A DNA stretch of 64,000 bases from Paracidovorax anthurii (GTDB lineage: Bacteria; Pseudomonadota; Gammaproteobacteria; Burkholderiales; Burkholderiaceae_C): assembly GCF_003269065.1 (NCBI RefSeq), contig NZ_QLTA01000020.1, forward strand, positions 19,139 through 83,138. Reading direction: 5' to 3'. The translations under genes and the position numbers were made by a program. Positions within the stretch are counted from its first letter, which is position 1, and each line of letters starts with the position of its first letter. This document shows positions 1 through 8,387 of the stretch, piece by piece. The notes under the pieces are model-generated. The model had not been told where the DNA came from and ran no database searches. It saw only the letters and a list, made by a program, of their open reading frames with translations.

Positions 1-2149
1 TGCGCCCGGCCACGGGAAAGAGCCGCTTGTGCGGCGCGCGCCAGCCGCTGGCGGCCAGGGCGCGGGCTTCGTTGAGCGCGACGAAGAGCACTTCGTCCTT
101 GTGCGGCACGACGATGTCGCTCTCCAGCAGGTAGCCGAGCTTTTTCGATTCGAGCGCGCTGGTGCCCACCTTGGCCATGGCCGCGGCGGTGAAGCCTTCG
201 GTCAGGAAGGGCAGCAGGTCCTTGCCCGTGGAGGCCGCGGCGTTCTCGGCCGCGCGGCGCGCGATGTAGGTCAGGCCCCCGGCGCCCGGCACCAGGCCCA
301 CGCCCACTTCGACGAGGCCGATGTAGCTCTCCATGTGGGCCACGCGGCGCGCCGAATACACGGCCAGCTCGCAGCCGCCGCCCAGCGCCATGCCGTGGAT
401 GGCCGAGACCACCGGCACCTGGGCGTAGCGCAGGCGCAGCATGAGGTTCTGCAGCTCCTGCTCCACGCTCTCGATGGCCGAGATACCGGCGACCACGAAG
501 GCGGGCATGGTGGCCGCCAGATCGGCCCCCACGCTGAAGGGCGCGTCGCCGGACCAGATCACGAGGCCGTCGTATTCGCGCTCGGCGGTGTCGATGGCCT
601 CGATCAGGCCTTCCATCACGTCGGGGCTGATCGCGTGCATCTTGCTCTGGATGCTGGCGATGAGCACCTTGCCGTCCAGCGTCCAGGTGCGCAGCGCATC
701 GGACTCGCTGACGGTGGTGCCGGCCGTGCGCCAGTCGGGCAGGCTCTCGCCCAGCAGTTTTTCGGGGAAGTGCTGGCGCTCATAGACGGGCAGCTGGCGG
801 CGCGGCACGAACGCCCCCTTCGATGCGCTCCACGAGCCCTCGGCCGTGTGCACGCCGCCGGCCTCGGCCACCGGGCCCTGGAAGACCCACCCGGGCAGCG
901 GCGCCTTGCTGAGGGCCTTGCCGGCATCGATGTCCTCCTGGACCATCTTCGCCACCTCCAGCCAGCCGGCCTCCTGCCAGAGCTCGAAGGGGCCCTGCTT
1001 CATGCCGAAGCCCCAGCGCATGGCCTGGTCCACGTCGCGCGCGTTGTCGGCGATGGTGGCGAGGTGCACGGCGGCGTAGTGGAAGCTGTTGCGCAGGATG
1101 GCCCAGAGGAACCGGCCCTGCGCGCCCTCGGCATTGCGCAGCAGCTTCAGGCGCTCGGCGGCGGGCTTCTTGAGCATGCGGCCGTACACCTCGTCGCCCT
1201 TCTGGCCGCCGGGCACGTAGTCGCCTTCGGCCAGGTCGAAGCGCAGGATGTCGCGGCCCACCTTCTTGTAGAAGCCGGCCTTGGACTTCTGGCCGAGATT
1301 CTTCATCTCGATCAGCTTCGTTAAAACTTCCGGCGTGCCGAAGCTGCCGTAGAACGGATCGGTCTCTTCGGTCAGGTTGTCCTGCAGCGTCTTGATGACG
1401 TGGGCCATGGTGTCCAGGCCCACCACGTCGGCAGTGCGGAAAGTGCCGCTGGAGGCGCGGCCGAGCTTCTTGCCCGTGAGGTCGTCCACCACGTCGTAGG
1501 TGAGGCCGAAGTTCTCCACCTCCTTCATCGTCGCCAGCATGCCGGCGATGCCGACGCGGTTGGCGATGAAGTTGGGCGTGTCGTGCGCGCGCACCACGCC
1601 CTTGCCCAGGCCGCTGGTCACGAAGGCTTCGAGTTGGTCGAGCACCTCGGGCTTCGTGGTGGGCGTGTCGATCAGTTCCACCAGCGCCATGTAGCGCGGC
1701 GGGTTGAAGAAGTGGATGCCGCAAAAGCGCGGCTTGATCGCGTCGGGCAGCGCTTCACTGAGCTTCGTGATCGACAGGCCCGAGGTGTTCGACGCCACGA
1801 TGGCGCCCGGCGCGACGAACGGCGCGATCTTCCTGTAGAGGTCGAGCTTCCAGTCCATGCGCTCGGCGATGGCCTCGATGATGAGGTCGCAGCCGCGCAG
1901 CTGCTCCAGGTGCTCTTCGTAGTTGGCCTGGCCGATGAGCGCGGCATCCTCGGCCACGCCCAGGGGAGCGGGCTTGAGCTTCTTGAGCCCTTCGATGGCC
2001 TGGGTGACGATACCGTTCTTCGGTCCTTCCTTGGCGGGAAGATCGAACAGCACCACGGGCACCTTCACGTTGGCGAGGTGGGCGGCGATCTGCGCGCCCA
2101 TCACGCCCGCGCCGAGCACGGCGACTTTCTTCACTTGGAATCGGGACAT
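1..2149 (-). CDS. FadN-type 3-hydroxyacyl-CoA dehydrogenase / enoyl-CoA hydratase (3' end cut off)
   Basis: Bifunctional beta-oxidation enzyme that hydrates enoyl-CoA and oxidises L-3-hydroxyacyl-CoA with NAD. The 716 visible residues start at the ATG at 2149-2147; the C-terminus lies beyond the left edge. A Rossmann motif GAGVMG is at residues 13-18, the dehydrogenase segment GIHFFNPPRY near residue 143, and the crotonase oxyanion-hole segment GMALGGGCELA near residue 583. The dehydrogenase half precedes the hydratase half, the reverse of FadB/FadJ and typical of the FadN (YusL) group of about 800 residues. It lies 22 nt behind the DUF2147 gene and appears to be the fourth gene of the TetR-headed operon. 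A thiolase gene would be expected next, outside the window. Confidence 0.93.
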   Translation of the reverse strand, partial: MSRFQVKKVAVLGAGVMGAQIAAHLANVKVPVVLFDLPAKEGPKNGIVTQAIEGLKKLKPAPLGVAEDAALIGQANYEEHLEQLRGCDLIIEAIAERMDWKLDLYRKIAPFVAPGAIVASNTSGLSITKLSEALPDAIKPRFCGIHFFNPPRYMALVELIDTPTTKPEVLDQLEAFVTSGLGKGVVRAHDTPNFIANRVGIAGMLATMKEVENFGLTYDVVDDLTGKKLGRASSGTFRTADVVGLDTMAHVIKTLQDNLTEETDPFYGSFGTPEVLTKLIEMKNLGQKSKAGFYKKVGRDILRFDLAEGDYVPGGQKGDEVYGRMLKKPAAERLKLLRNAEGAQGRFLWAILRNSFHYAAVHLATIADNARDVDQAMRWGFGMKQGPFELWQEAGWLEVAKMVQEDIDAGKALSKAPLPGWVFQGPVAEAGGVHTAEGSWSASKGAFVPRRQLPVYERQHFPEKLLGESLPDWRTAGTTVSESDALRTWTLDGKVLIASIQSKMHAISPDVMEGLIEAIDTAEREYDGLVIWSGDAPFSVGADLAATMPAFVVAGISAIESVEQELQNLMLRLRYAQVPVVSAIHGMALGGGCELAVYSARRVAHMESYIGLVEVGVGLVPGAGGLTYIARRAAENAAASTGKDLLPFLTEGFTAAAMAKVGTSALESKKLGYLLESDIVVPHKDEVLFVALNEARALAASGWRAPHKRLFPVAGR

Positions 2150-2171
2150 GGTGGATTTCTTGTCGAATGGG

Positions 2172-2606
2172 TTACTGCACGCGCTGCCAGACCTGGGTGC
2201 GCCAGAAGGGGCCGAGGTAGCCGCGCACCTCCAGCTTCTGGCCGCCCTCGATGGGCGTGAAGCTGGCGCGGTATTCCTTGCCGTTCTCGGGGTCGAGGAT
2301 CTTGCCGCCCTCCCAGACGTCCTTGCCCTCGGCCTTTTTGCCGCCCCGGATGATCTCCAGCCCGGCGATGGGCTGGCCCTTGCGGTCGTCCGTGCATTCG
2401 ATGCAGGTGGCGCCGGGCTGGGTGTCCTTCTTGAGCGACTTCTCGATGCGGCCCGTCAGCGCGCCCTCCGCCTCGGCGATGCGGATCTCGGCCTTGGCCT
2501 CGCCGCTCTTGTCGTCGATGCTGCGCCAGGTTCCCACGGGGGACACCTGGGCCCAGGAAGGCAGCGCAGACGCTACCAGAACAATAGCAAACAACGTAGA
2601 TTTCAT
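2172..2606 (-). CDS. DUF2147 family secreted protein
   Basis: A 144-residue secreted protein of unknown function. The signal peptide ends at PSWA near residue 19. The mature part carries the DUF2147 pattern: VGTWRSIDDKSGEAKAEIRI, then a CIECTDD segment, and a C-terminal YLGPFWRTQVWQR. DUF2147 proteins are small and periplasmic or outer-membrane associated; no enzymatic role is established. The gene sits between the acyl-CoA dehydrogenase and FadN-type genes with short gaps (51 and 22 nt), so it is probably cotranscribed. The first 12 codons coincide with a copy of the 42-nt dispersed element (2571-2612), so start codon and signal peptide seem to derive from that element. Confidence 0.88.
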   Translation of the reverse strand: MKSTLFAIVLVASALPSWAQVSPVGTWRSIDDKSGEAKAEIRIAEAEGALTGRIEKSLKKDTQPGATCIECTDDRKGQPIAGLEIIRGGKKAEGKDVWEGGKILDPENGKEYRASFTPIEGGQKLEVRGYLGPFWRTQVWQRVQ

Positions 2607-2612
2607 GGCGAC
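2571..2612 (-). repeat. 42-nt dispersed element, copy F (supplies start of the DUF2147 gene)
   Basis: Read on the minus strand, this segment matches the noncoding copy at 17425-17466 without gaps at 28 of 42 positions by eye, including GTCGCC at the start, the ten bases AAATCTACGT, GCTATT and a final TAGC. The ATG of the DUF2147 gene occupies element positions 7-9, where the other copy has GAG. In gene frame the element reads (V A) M K S T L F A I V L V A. Confidence 0.75.
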
Positions 2613-2657
2613 TTCCTTCCGTTCCGGGTCAGAAAATGGCGGGGGAGCGCACGGCGC

Positions 2658-4454
2658 TCAGGCCAGGGCCGCGTCGGTGTCCATGAGCGACCTGGCGCCG
2701 GCGCGCGCGGTGCGCATCAGCGTGGCCGTCTCGGGGAACAGCTTGGCGAAGTAGAAACGCGCCGTCTGCAGCTTGGCCTGGTAGAACGGGTCCGCGTTGC
2801 CCGCCGCGATCTGGCGCAGCGCCACCTGGGCCATGCGCGCGAACATGTAGCCGAACACGAGGTGGCCCGCCACGCGCAGGTAGTCCACGGCTGCAGCGCC
2901 CACTTCGTCAGGGTTCTGGAAACCCTTGAAGCCGATCTCGGTGGTGAACTTAGGTAACTGGTCGCCCAGATAGGCGATGGGGTTGATGAACTCGGCCATC
3001 TTCTCGTTCACGCCCTCTTCTTCCACCAGCTTGCCCACCAGCTTGCCGAACTTCTTGAGCGTGGCGCCGTTGTTGCCCAGGATCTTGCGGCCCAGCAGGT
3101 CCAGCGACTGGATGGTGTTGGTGCCCTCGTAGATCATGTTGATGCGGTTGTCCCGCACGAACTGCTCCATGCCCCATTCCTTGATGAAGCCGTGGCCGCC
3201 GAAGACCTGCATGCAGGCGTTGGTGGCGACGTGGCCGTTGTCGGTGATGAAGGCCTTGACGATGGGCGTGAGCAGCGCGACGAGTTCGTCGCTGTCCTTG
3301 CGCACCTTTTCGTCGGGGTGGCTGTGCGCCTTGTCCAGCAGCAGCGTGCAGTAGATCTGCAGGGCGCGCGCGCCCTCGGCATAGGCCTTGGCGGTGAGCA
3401 GCATCTTGCGCACGTCGGGGTGCACGATGATGGGGTCGGCATCCTTGTCCTTGGCCTTGGTGCCCGAGAGACTGCGCATCTGCACGCGGTCCTTGGCATA
3501 GGCCAGCGCATTCTGGAAGGCGACTTCCGTGAGGCCCAGCGACTGGTTGCCCACGCCCAGACGCGCGGCGTTCATCATCACGAACATGGCCTGCAGGCCC
3601 TTGTGCGGCTGGCCCACCAGCGTGCCGATGGCGCCGTCGATGGCGATCTGCGCGGTGGCGTTGCCGTGGATGCCCATCTTGTGCTCCAGGCCCGCGCAGT
3701 AGATCGGGTTGCGCTCGCCCAGGGAGCCGTCGGCGTTCACCTTGAACTTGGGCACCACGAACAGGCTGATGCCCTTGCTGCCCTTAGGCGCATCGGGCAG
3801 GCGCGCGAGCACCAGGTGCACGATGTTCTCGGTGAAGTCGTGCTCGCCCGCGCTGATGAAGATCTTGTTGCCGGTGATCTTGTAGCTGCCGTCCGCCTGC
3901 GGCTCGGCCTTGGTGCGCAGCAGGCCCAGGTCGGTGCCGCAGTGGGGTTCGGTCAGGCACATGGTGCCGGTCCACTCGCCGCTCGTGAGCTTGGGCAGGT
4001 AGAGCTTCTTCTGCTCCTCGGTGCCGTGCGCGTGCAGGGCCTCGTAGGCGCCGTGCGAGAGGCCGGGGTACATGGTCCAGGCCTGGTTGGCGCTGTTGAG
4101 CATCTCGTAGAGGCACTGGTTGAGCACGAAGGGCAGGCCCTGGCCGCCGTACTCGGGCTCGCACGACAGGGCCGCCCAGCCGCCCTCCACGTACTGCGCG
4201 TAGGCCTCCTTGAAGCCCTTGGGCGTGGCGACCTCGTGGGTGGCCTTGTCGAGCGTGCAGCCTTCCTCGTCGCCGCTGATGTTGAGCGGGAACGCCACGC
4301 CGGCCGCGAACTTGCCGGCCTCTTCGAGCACCGCGTTGACCGTGTCGGCATCCACCTCGGCGTGGCGCGGAATCGCCTTGAACTCTTCCGTGACCTGGAA
4401 GACCTCATGGAGGACGAATTGCATGTCGCGCAGGGGGGGCGTGTAGGTCGGCAT
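2658..4454 (-). CDS. Acyl-CoA dehydrogenase (long, about 600-residue family)
   Basis: FAD enzyme for the first oxidation step of beta-oxidation. It has 598 residues, the length of the family with extra N- and C-terminal domains (Pfam AcylCoA_dehyd N- and C-terminal extensions). Visible marks are CLTEPHCGTDLG and the FAD-contacting KIFISAGEH segment in the middle domain, VFGGHGFIKEWGMEQFVRDN, and MIYEGTNTIQSLDLLGRK near residue 438, which holds the usual catalytic Glu. The ATG at 4454 lies 54 nt behind the TetR gene and the stop is 51 nt before the DUF2147 gene, so all four genes look like one transcription unit. Electrons would pass to ETF. Chain-length preference cannot be read from the sequence. 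Confidence 0.95.
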   Translation of the reverse strand: MPTYTPPLRDMQFVLHEVFQVTEEFKAIPRHAEVDADTVNAVLEEAGKFAAGVAFPLNISGDEEGCTLDKATHEVATPKGFKEAYAQYVEGGWAALSCEPEYGGQGLPFVLNQCLYEMLNSANQAWTMYPGLSHGAYEALHAHGTEEQKKLYLPKLTSGEWTGTMCLTEPHCGTDLGLLRTKAEPQADGSYKITGNKIFISAGEHDFTENIVHLVLARLPDAPKGSKGISLFVVPKFKVNADGSLGERNPIYCAGLEHKMGIHGNATAQIAIDGAIGTLVGQPHKGLQAMFVMMNAARLGVGNQSLGLTEVAFQNALAYAKDRVQMRSLSGTKAKDKDADPIIVHPDVRKMLLTAKAYAEGARALQIYCTLLLDKAHSHPDEKVRKDSDELVALLTPIVKAFITDNGHVATNACMQVFGGHGFIKEWGMEQFVRDNRINMIYEGTNTIQSLDLLGRKILGNNGATLKKFGKLVGKLVEEEGVNEKMAEFINPIAYLGDQLPKFTTEIGFKGFQNPDEVGAAAVDYLRVAGHLVFGYMFARMAQVALRQIAAGNADPFYQAKLQTARFYFAKLFPETATLMRTARAGARSLMDTDAALA

Positions 4455-4508
4455 GAAGGCTCCTTGGAACGGTGCTTGGTATGGGTGGAAAAACGGATGT
4501 CGTGGAAA

Positions 4509-5174
4509 TCAACCCGCCGGCGGGACGGCATGGCGGGCGAGCAGGTTGTCGAAGCCGGCATTGGCCCGGTCAATGGAGCCGGGCGAGCGCAGGAAGCGCG
4601 CCTCGTAGTGCAGCGCGAGGATGAGGCCGTGGATCTCGAACAGCATCTGCTCGGCATCCACTCCGGCGCGCACCTCGCCCAGTTCCTTGCATTGCTCGAT
4701 GGCGCGCTTCATCGCCGCGTGCCAGGTGAGCACCGAGCTGGCGAGCGCGTCGCGCACCGGGCCCGTGCGGTCGTCGAACTCCACGGCGCCGCTGATGTAG
4801 ATGCAGCCGGAGTCGATTTCGATGGAGGTGCGCTTCATCCAGTTATCGAACAGCGCGCGCAGGCGGTCCAGCCCGCGCGGCGCGGACATGGCGGGATAGA
4901 ACACTTCCTGCTCGAAGCGCGCGTGGTATTCGCGGATCACCGAGATCTGCAGCTCCTCGCGCGAACCGAAGTGCGCGAAGACGCCGGACTTGCTCATCCC
5001 CGTCACGTCGGCCAGCGCGCCGATGGACAACCCCTCCAGCCCGATGTGCGTGGCCAGCCCGAGCGCCGCATCGACGATGGCGGCCTTGGTCTGCTGCCCC
5101 TTCTGGAGCGCGCGGCCCTCCCGGGCGGCGATCGCACGGGATGTCTTGGGGGAAATGGTGGGCACGGATGGCAA
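4509..5174 (-). CDS. TetR/AcrR family regulator of the beta-oxidation operon
   Basis: A 221-residue TetR repressor. The N-terminal helix-turn-helix runs SIGALADVTGMSKSGVFAHF, about residues 48-67, followed by a helical ligand domain. It heads the minus-strand operon with the acyl-CoA dehydrogenase and FadN-type genes, so an acyl-CoA or fatty-acid ligand is a reasonable inference. The start is uncertain: the frame opens with TTG at 5174, and a GTG lies three codons later at 5165; neither has a clear Shine-Dalgarno sequence. A perfect 12-bp palindrome ends 11 bases upstream of the TTG and is the likely autoregulatory operator. Confidence 0.9.
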   Translation of the reverse strand: MPSVPTISPKTSRAIAAREGRALQKGQQTKAAIVDAALGLATHIGLEGLSIGALADVTGMSKSGVFAHFGSREELQISVIREYHARFEQEVFYPAMSAPRGLDRLRALFDNWMKRTSIEIDSGCIYISGAVEFDDRTGPVRDALASSVLTWHAAMKRAIEQCKELGEVRAGVDAEQMLFEIHGLILALHYEARFLRSPGSIDRANAGFDNLLARHAVPPAG

Positions 5175-5184
5175 GAAATAAAAC

Positions 5185-5196
5185 GAACGATCGTTC
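5185..5196. promoter_or_regulatory. Palindromic TetR operator candidate
   Basis: A perfect palindrome GAACGATCGTTC sits in an AT-rich patch just upstream of the TetR gene. Symmetric sites of this kind next to the regulator gene are typical TetR operators; binding here is inferred from position and symmetry. Confidence 0.7.
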
Positions 5197-5351
5197 TATT
5201 TTGCAGCAAAAGCGCCGCCGCGCGCCAGCCCGTCCGGGCCATGGAAGGAACATTCAGGGTAAACCCCGAGCGCGCACGGGGCCGCGCCGCCACGAGGGCG
5301 ACGGGGTACTCAAGCCGGTGGAAGAGGCCCGCCGCGCGGGCCGGGCGGGAC

Positions 5352-6023
5352 CTACAGCAGCAGCGCCAGGGTGGCCTCGACGTGCTCGGTGGGCGGGCGG
5401 CGCAGGCCGCTGCGCGCGCAGCGCTGGAGCCGTCCGCGCACGAGGTCGCAGAGGGCCGCGGCCCGCACCTGCGCGTCGGCCGAGGGGGTGGCCGATCCGG
5501 CCGCCTCGGCGGCGGGCCGCAGGCACTGGCGCAGCGTGGCCTCGATCTTGTCGAAGAACTGGTTCATGCGCTGCTGCAGGCGCTCGTGCTCCAGGACGAG
5601 GGCATCGCCCACCATCACGCGCACCATGCCCGGATTGCGCTCGCCGAACTGCAGCACCATGGCGACCACGCGGGCGGCGCGGCGCGCGCCCTCCATGGCG
5701 GGGTCGGCCGCATCGCCGCCCGCGCCTTCGCGGTCCATGATCTGGTTCACGAGGGAGAAGACCGACTGCTCGATGAACTCGATCAGGCCCTCGAACATCT
5801 GCGCCTTGCTGGCGAAGTGGCGGTAGAGCGCCGCCTCGCTCACCTCCAGGCGGGCCGCCAGCGCGGCCGTGGTGACGCGCTCCCCGCCGGGCTGCTCCAG
5901 CATGGAGGCCAGCGTCTGCAGGATCTGCACGCGCCGCTCCCCGGGCTTGGGCCTGCGCCGCACGGCCGGAGCGGCCTCGGCCACGGCGCCGTTGTCTGAA
6001 GAGGGGGGAACGGTGTCTTGCAT
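5352..6023 (-). CDS. slmA: SlmA-like nucleoid occlusion factor
   Basis: TetR-fold DNA-binding protein of 223 residues. SlmA binds chromosomal sites and blocks FtsZ ring assembly over the nucleoid. After an acidic, low-complexity N-terminus come the RRVQILQTLASMLEQP helix and a helix-turn-helix, VTTAALAARLEVSEAALYRHF, at about residues 50-70. The segment FEGLIEFIEQSVFSLVNQI matches the SlmA family. I chose the ATG at 6023; an earlier in-frame start at 6056 adds 11 unlikely residues. The gene follows the two-component pair and is near argB, a common betaproteobacterial arrangement. Confidence 0.88.
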   Translation of the reverse strand: MQDTVPPSSDNGAVAEAAPAVRRRPKPGERRVQILQTLASMLEQPGGERVTTAALAARLEVSEAALYRHFASKAQMFEGLIEFIEQSVFSLVNQIMDREGAGGDAADPAMEGARRAARVVAMVLQFGERNPGMVRVMVGDALVLEHERLQQRMNQFFDKIEATLRQCLRPAAEAAGSATPSADAQVRAAALCDLVRGRLQRCARSGLRRPPTEHVEATLALLL

Positions 6024-6074
6024 GGCGCAACAGCTGTGTGCAATTGATTCTCGCACACGGCCATGACGCCCCTT

Positions 6075-7535
6075 CTACCCCTGCCCGGCGGGAATCGCCA
6101 CGGCCACCAGCAGCCCCCGCCCCCGGGCGCCGGCGCCGAGCTGCAGCGACGCGCCATGCACGCGCGCGATTTCGTCGGCGATGGCCAGCCCCAGGCCCGT
6201 GCCCTCGCCGGCCGCGCCCGGCACGCGGTAGAAGCGCTGCAGCACCCGCGCCCGCTCGGACTCCGCGATGCCCGGCCCGTCGTCCTCCACCTGCAGGAAG
6301 GCCTGCGCCCCGGCGCCGCTGGCCGCCATGCCGCAGCGCAGCGTCACGCTGCCGCCCTCGGGCGTGTACTTGATGGCGTTGTCCACGAGGTTGGAGAGCA
6401 GCTCGCGCAGCAGCCACCCATGGCCCAGGGCCTGGGCGGGGCCCACCTCCAGGCCCAGGTCCAGGCCCTTGACGGTGGCCGCGTCCAGGAAGGCCTCCAG
6501 CAGGCTCTCGCACAGGGCCTTGAGGTCCACGCGCTGCATGGGCTGGCCGTCGAGGCTGCCGGCATCGGCGCGCGACAGCGCCAGGAGCTGGTGCGCGAGC
6601 TTGGAGGTGCGGCGCGCGGCGTGGCGGAGCTTTTCGATTTCTTCCGCTCCCAAAAGAATAGCACTCCGCCCAATATCGACGACGACACGGAGCGGATTCT
6701 TCCCCACATCTCCCATGGGATGGCCCGGAGCGCGCCCCGTGGCGCGCGCCGAGAGCGCCCAGGCCTCCACCTGCGCCTGCAGGCCCGCGAGCGGCGTGCG
6801 CAGCTGGTGGGCGGCGTCGGCCACGAAGCGCCGCTGCCCCTCCGCCTGCGCATTCACCAGGCCGAACAGGCGGTTGAGCGATCGCACGAGCGGCCGCACC
6901 TCGGCGGGAGAGGCCGCCTCCGGGATCGGGCTCAGGTCGCGCGGCGAGCGGCGCTCCACGGCCTCGGCCAGGTCCACCAGCGGCTTGAAGGCGCGCCGCA
7001 CGGCCCAGTGGATCGCCAGCCCGGCCGCCGCCACCAGCACCAGGTTGGGCAGCAGCACGCGCACCAGCATCTGCCGGCCCCACTGCTGCCGGGGGTCGGA
7101 GCCGTCGGCCAGTGCCACCACCAGCTCGCCCGCGCCGGTGTAGCTCCGGTTCACCGCGATGCGGTAGGTGGCGCCGTCGTGCTCGATGCTGTGGAACTCG
7201 GGCTCGTGCGTGGCGGGCACGGCGCCGCGCACCCACGGGTCGCCCAGCAGCACGCGGCCCGAGAGATCCTGCACGCTGTAGCCCGCGAAGCCGGCGTTCT
7301 GCCGCAGGAATTCCTCCACCGGCGGGGCGAGCAGCAACAGGGGCGGATCGCCGTCGCGCAAGGGCGGCGCCACCACCGAGTCCGCCAGCGCGGGCAGCAG
7401 GCGCATCAGGCGCTGGTCGTGGTGGCCCGCGGCCTCGTCGGCCGAGCGGTAGTCCAGCCACGCGCCGACCAGCGCGAGCACGCACAGCGGCAGCACCAGC
7501 AGCAGCAGCAGGCGGTTGCGCAGCGCGGAGGTCAT
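6075..7535 (-). CDS. TctE-like sensor histidine kinase with loop insertion
   Basis: Membrane sensor kinase of 486 residues. A TM segment (about residues 8-26) is followed by a periplasmic sensor domain, a second TM near residues 160-178, HAMP-like linker, DHp helix with phospho-acceptor His243 in DAAHQLRTPL, N box NLVDNAIKYTPEG near 380, and G boxes DDGPGI and GTGLGLAIA. It resembles TctE/QseC-type kinases, which often sense carboxylates or control their uptake, but no transporter gene is adjacent. It starts 12 nt after its response regulator. The loop between the two DHp helices is extended; residues 284-297 are encoded by a 42-nt dispersed element, with markedly lower GC than the surrounding gene. 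Confidence 0.9.
   Translation of the reverse strand: MTSALRNRLLLLLVLPLCVLALVGAWLDYRSADEAAGHHDQRLMRLLPALADSVVAPPLRDGDPPLLLLAPPVEEFLRQNAGFAGYSVQDLSGRVLLGDPWVRGAVPATHEPEFHSIEHDGATYRIAVNRSYTGAGELVVALADGSDPRQQWGRQMLVRVLLPNLVLVAAAGLAIHWAVRRAFKPLVDLAEAVERRSPRDLSPIPEAASPAEVRPLVRSLNRLFGLVNAQAEGQRRFVADAAHQLRTPLAGLQAQVEAWALSARATGRAPGHPMGDVGKNPLRVVVDIGRSAILLGAEEIEKLRHAARRTSKLAHQLLALSRADAGSLDGQPMQRVDLKALCESLLEAFLDAATVKGLDLGLEVGPAQALGHGWLLRELLSNLVDNAIKYTPEGGSVTLRCGMAASGAGAQAFLQVEDDGPGIAESERARVLQRFYRVPGAAGEGTGLGLAIADEIARVHGASLQLGAGARGRGLLVAVAIPAGQG
6645..6686 (-). repeat. 42-nt dispersed element, copy E (inside the histidine kinase gene)
   Basis: Minus-strand reading begins GTCGTC and has GCTATT at element positions 25-30 and AGCG at positions 39-42, the same register as the other copies. 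In gene frame it encodes V V V D I G R S A I L L G A, kinase residues 284-297. The local sequence is richer in A and T than the flanking coding region. Confidence 0.65.
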
Positions 7536-7547
7536 CGCGCGGCGGCG

Positions 7548-8267
7548 TCAGCCCGGCGCCGGCGGGCGCAGCTCCAGCCGGTAGCCGAAGCCCCGGATGG
7601 AGCGCAGCGCCACGCCGCCGGGCTCCAGCTTGCCGCGCAGGCGGGACACATACACCTCCACCGCATTGGGCGTGATCTCCTTGTCCCAGCCGGTGAGGGC
7701 CTGCACCAGCTTGTCCTTGCTGGTGGGCTTGGGGGCGTGGATGAGCAGGTATTCGAGCACCGTCCACTCCCGCGGGCCCAGCTCGATCGTGTGGCGCACG
7801 GGCAGCCCGCCGCCGGCCGGCGGCATCTGCAGGCTCGCGCAGCGGCCGGCCGTGTCCAGCTCCAGCGGCCCGAAGCTCAGCACCGCCGTGGTGGCGGCCT
7901 GGGAGCGGCGCAGCAGCGCGCGCAGGCGCGCGAGCAGCTCGGGCAGTTCGTAGGGCTTGACCATGTAGTCGTCGGCCCCCAGGTCCAGCCCCTGCACGCG
8001 GTCGTGCAGCGCATCGCGGGCCGTGAGGATCAGCACCGGCATGGCGGGGTGGGCCATGCCCGGGCGGCGCAGGCAGCGCGTGAGTTCGAGCCCGTCCATG
8101 CCGGGCAGGCCGATGTCGATGATCGCGGCGTCGAACGACTCCCCGCGCAGCACCTCCTCCGCACGCTCGCCGCTGCCCACCCAGTCCACCGCGTAGCCGG
8201 CGTCGGTGAGCCCCAGCTTGATGCCGCTGGCCAGCATCACGTCGTCCTCGACCAGCAGGATGCGCAT
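7548..8267 (-). CDS. OmpR/TctD-type response regulator
   Basis: A 239-residue transcription regulator. The receiver domain (about residues 1-115) has the acidic pair EDD at 7-9, the phosphorylated Asp in AIIDIGLPGMDG near residue 51, and the conserved Lys in YMVKPYELPELLARL. The C-terminal winged helix shows ELGPREWTVLEYLL and NAVEVYVSRLRGKL with IRGFGYRL. ATG at 8267. It lies 12 nt upstream of the kinase gene, so the two form a cognate pair. Its targets cannot be inferred from the window. Confidence 0.92.
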   Translation of the reverse strand: MRILLVEDDVMLASGIKLGLTDAGYAVDWVGSGERAEEVLRGESFDAAIIDIGLPGMDGLELTRCLRRPGMAHPAMPVLILTARDALHDRVQGLDLGADDYMVKPYELPELLARLRALLRRSQAATTAVLSFGPLELDTAGRCASLQMPPAGGGLPVRHTIELGPREWTVLEYLLIHAPKPTSKDKLVQALTGWDKEITPNAVEVYVSRLRGKLEPGGVALRSIRGFGYRLELRPPAPG

Positions 8268-8336
8268 GTCCTCGCGCGCCCTACCCGAGAAATCGGGGAG
8301 GTTTCGCCACCGGGCCGCCCCAAGGCAAAACGCGGC

Positions 8337-8348
8337 CCCCCCGGGGGG
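8337..8348. other. GC palindrome downstream of argB
   Basis: The perfect 12-bp palindrome CCCCCCGGGGGG lies in the 120-base gap between argB and the response regulator gene. No T-tract follows it on the minus strand, so it is at best a weak or Rho-assisted transcript end. Confidence 0.35.
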
Positions 8349-8387
8349 CAGGGAACCACACGCAGCGGGTGACCGTGGGGGCCATGT

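Noticed and set aside
3192..5999. Long plus-strand frame over the acyl-CoA dehydrogenase and TetR genes
   Set aside because: Antisense to two well recognised families and without motif or RBS.
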